Positions 33,003 to 38,749 of a stretch of 38,749 bases of DNA are shown piece by piece. How positions within the stretch are numbered: position 1 is the first letter of the stretch; each line of letters opens with the position of its first letter. Under the pieces are notes generated by a model. It was not told the DNA's origin, did no database searches, and saw nothing but the letters and a program-made list of their open reading frames with translations. The stretch covers positions 1-38,749 of the forward strand of contig JAOPYH010000365.1 of the NCBI GenBank assembly GCA_025964715.1, written 5' to 3'. Position numbers and translations under genes: made by a program. The DNA comes from Streptosporangiaceae bacterium (GTDB taxonomy: Bacteria > Actinomycetota > Actinomycetes > Streptosporangiales > Streptosporangiaceae).

Positions 33003-34454
33003 TTGGATATCACGCTGGTCACGGAGGGCACCTACCCGCACGCCTACGGCGGCGTGAGCGTCTGGTGCGACCAGCTCGTACGCGGTATGTCCGAGCACTC
33101 CTTCCACGTCATGGCCATCACCGGCACCGGCGCCGAGCCCTTGGCCTGGGAGCTGCCCGAGCACGTGACCGCGCAGTCCGTGCCGCTCTGGGGCCCGCAG
33201 GTCGGCGGCCGTCCACCTCGGGGCGGCGCCGCCCGGCGGTTCGAGCGGCTCTACCGCGCGATGCTGGACCTGATCCTCGACCCGTCCGACGCCGGGGCGG
33301 AGGTCTTCCCCAGCGTGCTCCGCTCGCTCTTCGAGTTCGCCCAGACCAATGACCTGCGGGCGGCGCTGGGCGGGGAGGGACCGGTGCGGTGGCTGGTCGA
33401 CGCGTGGTCGGCGCGCCGTGCGGACTTCGACCGGATGGGCGTCCGGCCCACGGTGTACGACGCGCTGACCGCGGTGGGCCTGCTGGAGCACTCACTGCGC
33501 CCGCTGTCGGCTCCCGTCCCCCGGGCGGACCTCACCCATGCGGTCTCCAACGGGGTGGCCGTGCTGCCCGGGCTCGCCGCCAAGTGGGCGTACGGGACGC
33601 CGCTGTGCCTGACCGAGCACGGCATCTACCTGCGGGAGCGCTACCTCGGGTACGGGAAGTCGCCTTATGCCTGGCCGGTCAAGGCCCTGGTCCTGGGATT
33701 CCTGCGGCTGCTGAGCGGGGCCGGCTACCGGGCCGCCGACCTGGTGACCCCGGGGAACCGTTACAACCAGCGCTGGGAGGTGCGCTGCGGGGCGCGTGCC
33801 GACCTCATCCAGACCGTCTACAACGGCGTCGACCCGGGCGACTTCCCGGCGGCCGGCAGCGAGCCGGACGTTCCCACGATCAGCTGGGCGGGACGGGTCG
33901 ACCCCATCAAGGACCTCGAGACGCTGATCCGCGCCTTCGCGCAGGTCCACGCGGAGCTCCCCGGCGTACGGCTGCGCCTGTTCGGCGGCACCCCCAAGGG
34001 CGGGGAGCGCTATCGCGAGCGGTGCCAGGCCCTCGCCGTCGAGCTCGGCGTCGGCGAGCAGGTCGCGTTCGAGGGCCGGGTGGACGACATCCGGGACGCC
34101 TACGTGGCCGGCACGGTCGTGGTGTTGTCGAGCATCTCCGAAGGCTTCCCGTACACCCTCATCGAGGCGATGACCTGCGGCCGCGCCACCGTCGCCACCG
34201 ACGTCGGAGGCGTCCGGGAGGCGGTCGGCGACACCGGTGTCGTCGTCGCGCCCCGCGACCCCGAGGCCATGGCGCAGGCCTGCCTCCGGCTGCTGCGCGA
34301 CGAGGTCACGCGGCACCGGTCGGGTGCCGCCGCCCGCGAACGGGCGCTGGAGTACTTCACGGTCGACCAGGCCGTCGGCTCGTTCCGATCGATCTACGCC
34401 GACCTGACCCGGCTGGACCTCCCCGTCACCGGCACCGCGGCCAGGTCCGCGTGA
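33003..34454 (+). CDS. PelF-like GT4 glycosyltransferase
   Basis: 483 residues; TTG start behind GGAAGGATCGGGGA. PelF hallmarks are visible: VTEGTYPHAYGGVSVWCDQL at the N-terminus, then LTEHGIYLRERYLGYGKSPY, VTPGNRYNQRWEVRCGA, TVYNGVDPGDFP, then the donor domain ISWAGRVDPIKDLETLIRAF, FEGRVDDIRDAYVAG and the E-x7-E segment SSISEGFPYTLIEAM. PelF is the soluble, cytosolic polymerising glycosyltransferase of Pel polysaccharide synthesis and uses UDP-N-acetylhexosamines. The next gene overlaps its stop (GTGA), so the two products are translationally coupled, as PelF and PelG work together. Confidence 0.85.
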   Translation: MDITLVTEGTYPHAYGGVSVWCDQLVRGMSEHSFHVMAITGTGAEPLAWELPEHVTAQSVPLWGPQVGGRPPRGGAARRFERLYRAMLDLILDPSDAGAEVFPSVLRSLFEFAQTNDLRAALGGEGPVRWLVDAWSARRADFDRMGVRPTVYDALTAVGLLEHSLRPLSAPVPRADLTHAVSNGVAVLPGLAAKWAYGTPLCLTEHGIYLRERYLGYGKSPYAWPVKALVLGFLRLLSGAGYRAADLVTPGNRYNQRWEVRCGARADLIQTVYNGVDPGDFPAAGSEPDVPTISWAGRVDPIKDLETLIRAFAQVHAELPGVRLRLFGGTPKGGERYRERCQALAVELGVGEQVAFEGRVDDIRDAYVAGTVVVLSSISEGFPYTLIEAMTCGRATVATDVGGVREAVGDTGVVVAPRDPEAMAQACLRLLRDEVTRHRSGAAARERALEYFTVDQAVGSFRSIYADLTRLDLPVTGTAARSA

Positions 34455-35890
34455 GCGGCGCGATGCCCCCCGGCGCGCTTCGCGCGCTGCCGGCGCCTGG
34501 GCACCGTGACCCCGCCGACTCACTCGAAGCGCTGATCCGGCGCATGGAGGAGCTGTGCGCAGGGGCGGTCGACGCCTTCGAGGTGGCCGCCGGGCTGGAG
34601 GCGGACGGGCTGAGCGACGAGGGAGCGGGGCGGTACGGCTATCCGCACGTCTTCGCGCTGGCCGAGGACCTCTACGAGCGGACCGAGCGGCGCCCGGCCA
34701 CCCCGCAGGCGCCGCCGAACCCATGGGCCGGCGAGGTCTGGCGGCAGCTGCTCCGCGGCGTGCTCTTCGGCCTGCCCGGCCTGTGTTACGCCACGGCCAC
34801 CCCGGCGCTGACCAAACCCGGCGGCAGCGTCGTGCTGATGCTGTCCCTCCTGCTGTCGTGGTCGACGAGCCAGGGGGTGGCCTACCTGGCCTACGTCCGG
34901 CTGGGCCGGGGCAACCGGCCGGCCGCGGCACACGTGATGAGACGCGGCCTGACGGTGGCCGGACTGGTCGTAGTGCCGGTCATCGTCGTGGCCGGAGGCC
35001 TTCTCGACGCGGGCGGAGCCGCGACGGCGCTCGCCGTCGCGCAGTGCGTCTACCTGCTGGCGGCGACGGTGGCGCTGGTCAGCGGGGCCGAGGTCTGGCT
35101 GCTGCTGGCGCTGCTGCCCGGCGCCCTCACGAGTACGGTCCAGCTGGCCCTCGGCGGGCCGGTCCGGCCGGTCGTCTGGATCGCCTGGGCCGTCACCATC
35201 GCCGCCACCGTCGGACTCGCCGTCAACCGCACCGCCGCCTCCGGGCCGGGCGGTGCAGCCGGCCCCGGTGGCCGGGTGGAGTGGGCCGACGTCACGATGG
35301 CGCTGCCGTTCGCGGTGTTCGGGCTCCTCGCCGGCGGCCTGCTGACCTTCTCCACGGTCGCCACCCTGCTCGGCCGGTCGCGCCCGTCCCATGCCACGGC
35401 CGTGGCCGTGCTGGCGCTGTCGCTGTCCATGGGCTTCGCCGAGTGGATCCTCGTGTCCTACCGCCGGCGTATGCACCGGGCGCTGCTCAGCCGGAGCAGT
35501 GTGGAGAGTTTCGCGCGGGCCGCACGCGCCACGCTCGTGGCCGCCGTCGCGGCCTACCTCTTCGTGCTGACGGGTCTCGCCGTCGCCATCGCGGGACTGG
35601 CCGGGCTGAGCGGATACCTGCCCCGGGATCTGGCCGGCGCGGCCGCGACGCCGTGGATAGCCGGTGGCTACCTCGGGCTGGGTGGCGCCTTCTTCGTGGC
35701 GCTGCTCCTGCAGTCCTGCGGCCAGATCCGCGCCGTGCTCGTCACCTGCGCGAGCGCCCTGGCCGCCGAGGCCGCGGCTTCCTCCGCCGTGAACCCCTGG
35801 GCTGTGCAGTTGGCCGTGGCCGGCGCGCTCTTCGCGGCTCTCCTGGCCTACGCGTTCTTCGTCCTCGGCCGGGCGACCTCGCATCGATAG
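34451..35890 (+). CDS. polytopic membrane protein in PelG position (putative polysaccharide export)
   Basis: 479 residues from a GTG overlapping the PelF-like stop. The same frame is open for 1 kb upstream but this is only a shadow of the PelF gene. The N-terminal 95 residues are soluble and helical (SLEALIRRMEELCAGAVDAF; HVFALAEDLYERT). Then about ten to twelve transmembrane helices follow (LLRGVLFGLPGLCYATATPA; VAQCVYLLAATVALVSGAEV; LPFAVFGLLAGGLLTFSTVA). The canonical PelG N-terminus (GIGFEL) is not seen, so homology to PelG is unproven; position, size and topology suggest the same role, moving the growing polymer across the membrane. Confidence 0.6.
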   Translation: MSGAMPPGALRALPAPGHRDPADSLEALIRRMEELCAGAVDAFEVAAGLEADGLSDEGAGRYGYPHVFALAEDLYERTERRPATPQAPPNPWAGEVWRQLLRGVLFGLPGLCYATATPALTKPGGSVVLMLSLLLSWSTSQGVAYLAYVRLGRGNRPAAAHVMRRGLTVAGLVVVPVIVVAGGLLDAGGAATALAVAQCVYLLAATVALVSGAEVWLLLALLPGALTSTVQLALGGPVRPVVWIAWAVTIAATVGLAVNRTAASGPGGAAGPGGRVEWADVTMALPFAVFGLLAGGLLTFSTVATLLGRSRPSHATAVAVLALSLSMGFAEWILVSYRRRMHRALLSRSSVESFARAARATLVAAVAAYLFVLTGLAVAIAGLAGLSGYLPRDLAGAAATPWIAGGYLGLGGAFFVALLLQSCGQIRAVLVTCASALAAEAAASSAVNPWAVQLAVAGALFAALLAYAFFVLGRATSHR

Positions 35891-35921
35891 ATGGATCCCT
35901 CACTCAACGGAAAGGCCTCAG

Positions 35922-36917
35922 ATGGAAAGTCTTGTCGCGGTCACGGGGGCCGAGGGCTTCATCGGCTCTCACCTCGTCGAGCTCCTCGTGGAGCGGGGTC
36001 ATCGCGTGCGCGCGATGGCGCAGTACAACTCGTTCGGCACCTGGGGCTGGCTCGACGCACTCAAACCGGACGTCCTGGACCACGTGGAGGTGATCCTCGG
36101 GGACATCCGGGACCCGGCGTCGACCCATGACCTGGTCCGTGAGGCGGAGGTCGTCTACCACCTGGCCGCCCTGATCGCGATCCCGTACTCCTACCGGGCG
36201 CCGCATTCCTACGTCGAGACGAACGCGCTCGGCACCCTGAACGTGCTGGAGGCCGTACGCAGCCTGGGGACCTCGCGGCTCGTGCACACCTCCACCAGCG
36301 AGACCTACGGGACGGCCAGGACGGTCCCGATCACCGAGGACCATCCACTGCAGGCCCAGTCCCCGTACGCCGCCTCGAAGGTCGCGGCCGACAAGCTCGT
36401 GGAGAGCTACCACCTCAGCTTCGAGCTCCCGGTGGTGACGCTGCGGCCCTTCAACACGTTCGGGCCGCGGCAGTCCGCCCGGGCCTTCATCCCCACCGTG
36501 GTCAGCCAGATCGCGGCGGGCGCGGAGGTCGTCTCCGTGGGAGCACTGGAGCCGACCCGGGACTTCACGTTCGTCAAGGACACCGCCGCCGCGTTCGTCG
36601 CGGTCGGCACGGCGCCCGCGCCGGACGTCGTGGGCGAGCTGTTCAACGCGGGCACCGGTCAGGAGATCTCAATGGGCACGCTGGCCGGCGAGATCGCCGG
36701 GCTCATGGGCCGCGACGTTTCCTTCCGGTCCGAACCGGCCCGGCACCGGCCGGTCAAGTCGGAGGTCATGCGGCTTGTCTGTGACAGCGCAAAGCTCCGG
36801 CGGCGCACCGGCTGGCAGCCCCGGCACACGCTCAATGACGGCCTCAAGCACACGATCGACTGGTTCCTGGATCCAGGCAACCTGAACCGCTACCGGCCCG
36901 GCAGCTACACCGTCTGA
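35922..36917 (+). CDS. NAD-dependent sugar-nucleotide 4,6-dehydratase/epimerase (LegB-like SDR)
   Basis: A 331-residue extended SDR. Dinucleotide-binding loop GAEGFIGSHLVELL (G-x2-G-x2-G), then MAQYNSFGTWGWLD, then DIRDP, LAALIAIPYSYRAPHSYVET, the active-site STSETYG and Y-x3-K in SPYAASKVAADK, then RPFNTFGPRQSARAFIPT and GALEPTRDFTFVKD. The QYNSF..WGWLD and AIPYSY elements mark the branch that includes LegB-type UDP-GlcNAc 4,6-dehydratases; an epimerase role is the alternative. It supplies an activated amino- or deoxy-sugar to the polymer synthase. ATG behind GGAAAGG. Confidence 0.82.
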   Translation: MESLVAVTGAEGFIGSHLVELLVERGHRVRAMAQYNSFGTWGWLDALKPDVLDHVEVILGDIRDPASTHDLVREAEVVYHLAALIAIPYSYRAPHSYVETNALGTLNVLEAVRSLGTSRLVHTSTSETYGTARTVPITEDHPLQAQSPYAASKVAADKLVESYHLSFELPVVTLRPFNTFGPRQSARAFIPTVVSQIAAGAEVVSVGALEPTRDFTFVKDTAAAFVAVGTAPAPDVVGELFNAGTGQEISMGTLAGEIAGLMGRDVSFRSEPARHRPVKSEVMRLVCDSAKLRRRTGWQPRHTLNDGLKHTIDWFLDPGNLNRYRPGSYTV

Positions 36918-36929
36918 ACAGGAGCTGAC

Positions 36930-37649
36930 ATGCACGCGGTGATCCTCGCAGGCGGCAAAGGCGTACGGCTCCTCCCGTACACCACGACACTGCCGAAACC
37001 TCTCGTCCCCATCGGGGACCAATATTCGATCCTGGAGATCGTCCTTCACCAGCTCGCCCGGCACGGCTTCCGTACGGTGACGCTGGCCATCGGCCACCTC
37101 GGCCACCTGATCCGGTCCTACGTCGGGGACGGCGAGCGGTGGGGGATGCGCGTCGACTACGCGGTCGAGGAGTCGCCGCTCGGCACCATCGGCCCGCTCC
37201 TCACGATGCGGGACCGGCTCCCGGACGAGTTCCTGGTGATGAACGGCGACGTCCTCACCGACCTGGACTTCGCGGGCCTGCTGGGGGAGCACAATGCCAC
37301 GGGCGCCGCGCTCACCATCGCCACCTACCCGCGCCAGGTGAACATCGACTTCGGGGTGCTCAAGACCGAGGACGGGCAGGTCGTCGAATTCACCGAGAAG
37401 CCCACGCTCGACTACCGGGTGAGCATGGGGGTCTATGGGGTCTCCAAGGACGTCCTGGCGAGGTACGAGCCGGGACTGCCGCTCGGGTTCGACGAGCTGA
37501 TCCTCGACCAGCTGGCCGACGGGCGCCCTCCGCGCGAGTACCGCTTCGAGGGTTACTGGCTCGATATCGGCCGGCCGGACGACTATGACCGGGCCAACGC
37601 GGAGTTCGATGGACTGCGGCTCGCGTTGCTGGAGGGGGTGGAGACATGA
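36930..37649 (+). CDS. sugar-1-phosphate nucleotidyltransferase
   Basis: A 239-residue single-domain nucleotidyltransferase. Signature MHAVILAGGKGVRLLPYTTT LPKPLVPIGD (G-G-x-G-x-R-L ... PKP), then VEESPLGTIGPLL, the metal Asp in VMNGDVLTDLDF, FTEKP and WLDIGRPDDY. It makes NDP-sugars from sugar-1-phosphates and NTPs; it lacks the C-terminal left-handed helix of GlmU/GMPP, so the nucleotide preference is open. ATG behind CAGGAGCTGAC; its stop overlaps the next start by ATGA. Confidence 0.87.
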   Translation: MHAVILAGGKGVRLLPYTTTLPKPLVPIGDQYSILEIVLHQLARHGFRTVTLAIGHLGHLIRSYVGDGERWGMRVDYAVEESPLGTIGPLLTMRDRLPDEFLVMNGDVLTDLDFAGLLGEHNATGAALTIATYPRQVNIDFGVLKTEDGQVVEFTEKPTLDYRVSMGVYGVSKDVLARYEPGLPLGFDELILDQLADGRPPREYRFEGYWLDIGRPDDYDRANAEFDGLRLALLEGVET

Positions 37650-38530
37650 GACTCCTCCTGATCGGCGCGAGTGGATTCATCGGCCGGCACGTGCGGGCCC
37701 GTGCCGCCGGTTTCCAGGTGGTCACCGTCTCGCGGTCCCCGGGCATGGGTGACCTGTGCCTGGACCTGGCCGCGGCCACTCCGGCGGAGGTCGCCAAGCT
37801 CATCCAGGAGGAGGCCCCGGACGCCGTGGTCAACTGCGGAGGGGTGACCCGGGCCGATCCGGCGGAGATGGTGTCCGGCAACGTCGTGGCCGTCGCGAAC
37901 CTCGTCGCGGCGCTGGCCTCGGCGCCGGTGCGGCTGGTCCATCTGGGGTCGGCCGCGGAGTACGGTCATGTGCCCGTCGGACATCCGGTCACCGAGTCCA
38001 CCGACCCCAGCCCGGTCGGCCCGTACGGCGTCACCAAGCTGGCCGGGACGGAGATCGTACGGGCGGCGCGGCTGGACGCGGTGGCCCTGCGGGTGTTCAA
38101 CCCGATCGGGCCGGGCATGCCGGCCTCCACTCTGGCGGGCCGGGTCGCGGCCGGGCTGCGCAGCGATGACGCAGAGGTACGGGTCGGCTCGCTCGCCGCC
38201 CACCGGGACTTCGTCGACGTCCGCGACGTGGCCGACGCGATTCTGGCCGCCGCCGGTGCCCCCGGGCCGTTGCCGCCCGTGCTCAACGTCGGGAGCGGCC
38301 GCGCCACCCCGCTCCGGGACGTGGTCACCTGTCTCGCGGAGATCGCCGGCCCCGGCCGGCCGATCGTGGAGGAGGCCACGGGCGGCTCTGCCCGGTCGGC
38401 CGAGGTCTCCTGGCAGCAGGCCGACCTCGGCGCCGTCGAGCGCGCCCTCGGCTGGGCGCCGGCCACCGACCTCGCCACCTCGCTGCGCGACCTCTGGGAG
38501 GACACCGGTGCCCGATCTGACCGGAGGTGA
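37646..38530 (+). CDS. NAD-dependent epimerase/reductase (SDR, RmlD-like)
   Basis: 294 residues. MRLLLIGASGFIGRHVRARA is the nucleotide-binding loop, VVNCGGVTRADPAEM replaces the usual N-A-A, then HLGSAAEYG (active-site Ser; YG), GPYGVTKLAGTEIV (Y-x3-K), FNPIGPGMP, RDFVDVRDVADAIL and LNVGSG. The short Rossmann core and no long substrate domain resemble dTDP-4-keto-sugar reductases. It overlaps the nucleotidyltransferase gene (ATGA) and the next gene (23 bases), so translation is tightly coupled. It likely completes the conversion of a keto-sugar nucleotide made by the upstream dehydratase. Confidence 0.82.
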   Translation: MRLLLIGASGFIGRHVRARAAGFQVVTVSRSPGMGDLCLDLAAATPAEVAKLIQEEAPDAVVNCGGVTRADPAEMVSGNVVAVANLVAALASAPVRLVHLGSAAEYGHVPVGHPVTESTDPSPVGPYGVTKLAGTEIVRAARLDAVALRVFNPIGPGMPASTLAGRVAAGLRSDDAEVRVGSLAAHRDFVDVRDVADAILAAAGAPGPLPPVLNVGSGRATPLRDVVTCLAEIAGPGRPIVEEATGGSARSAEVSWQQADLGAVERALGWAPATDLATSLRDLWEDTGARSDRR

Positions 38531-38749
38531 GGACTCCTCCGTCTCCCGCCGCAAGGTTCTGCGCGATGTCGGGAAGATGGCGTCCGCCGCCGTCGTCATG
38601 CCGGCATTGCTCGGCGCTAAGGCCAGCGGCTCTGATGAGGACGGCCCGGATGCGCTGCTGGTGCCGGCGTATTTCCACCCTACGCATTTTCCGGGCGAGT
38701 GGCAACGGCTGGCCGATCCGCGCCTGATGGCGGTGGTGCTGAACGTCCA
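38508..38749 (+). CDS. Tat-exported spherulin-4-like glycoside hydrolase (Sph3/PelA hydrolase-like), 3' end beyond window
   Basis: The GTG at 38508, with GGGAGG upstream, starts inside the previous gene. The first 80 residues are visible. VSRRKVLRDVGKMASAAVVM PALLG is a Tat signal (S-R-R-K-V-L-R). The mature start ALLVPAYFHPTHFPGEWQRL then LMAVVLNV follows the spherulin-4 pattern ('h-h-V-P-x-Y-x-h-P ... W ... h-h-h-N-P/V'), the family of fungal Sph3 (GH135) and the PelA hydrolase domain, which trim the polymer during synthesis. The family call rests on about 35 residues because the window ends, so it is provisional. Confidence 0.6.
   Translation, partial: MPDLTGGEDSSVSRRKVLRDVGKMASAAVVMPALLGAKASGSDEDGPDALLVPAYFHPTHFPGEWQRLADPRLMAVVLNV

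Noticed and set aside
33389..34450. Upstream extension of the membrane protein gene to give an 833-residue protein
   Set aside because: The extra 354 residues are Arg/Pro/Gly-rich and lie wholly inside the PelF-like gene in another frame; the GTG overlapping the PelF-like stop is the natural start.

Overview
The window is high-GC DNA with strong third-position G/C bias, GTG/TTG starts and G-rich Shine-Dalgarno sequences. Its gene families (13E12-type DUF222/HNH, DinB-like and maleylpyruvate-isomerase-like folds, YbaB with LURP-one, NACHT with glycine-rich amyloid-like motifs, DUF6766) point to a filamentous or soil actinomycete, plausibly Streptosporangiales. The exact taxon cannot be fixed from the sequence. 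No rRNA, tRNA, CRISPR array or complete insertion sequence was seen.

Layout. 1-5.8 kb: a hotdog thioesterase, a frameshifted DUF222/HNH gene with a near-consensus SOS box, a DinB-fold protein, a P1-family (DmpA-type) self-processing peptidase, a DoxX protein, and a reverse pair (YbaB-like, LURP-one-like) with a broken small ORF at its end. 6-8.2 kb: a decayed gene, then an ECF sigma factor overlapping a triple-VOC protein. 8.7-13.5 kb: a secreted propeller/phosphoesterase fusion, followed by a tandem duplication of a DUF4232 lipoprotein that also copied its leader and the last codons of the adjacent amidase. 13.4-18.2 kb: a LacI-controlled nitrilase-permease-amidase operon with two abutting perfect operator palindromes. 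18.2-26.6 kb: a secreted BNR/sialidase-like protein, an ARMT1-type phosphatase, a two-gene module of an unknown protein plus a GDPMH-like Nudix, and a GT4 glycosyltransferase, interspersed with remnants. Several remnants keep their ends but have lost their middle: a phosphoesterase, a methyltransferase and probably a GT-C glycosyltransferase. 26.6-29.6 kb: a membrane-anchored NACHT NTPase followed by a small protein; both carry matching RHIM/BASS-like amyloid signalling motifs, at opposite ends. 30.0-30.7 kb: a LuxR/NarL regulator whose receiver has lost the phospho-acceptor aspartate. 30.9 kb to the end: a seven-gene exopolysaccharide operon.

Two regions stand out. The NACHT/small-protein pair looks like a bacterial NLR-to-effector cell-death (antiphage) module with prion-like signal transfer. 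The terminal operon combines a secreted CE18/Agd3-like deacetylase, a PelF-like glycosyltransferase, a polytopic membrane protein, three sugar-nucleotide genes and a Tat-exported spherulin-4-like protein. This is a composite of the bacterial Pel and fungal galactosaminogalactan systems, suggesting a partly deacetylated, cationic hexosamine-type polymer. The orphan regulator and a palindromic array lie immediately upstream and may control it.

Functions are inferred from recognisable motifs and gene order. No database search was possible, so family names are calls from memory of motifs.
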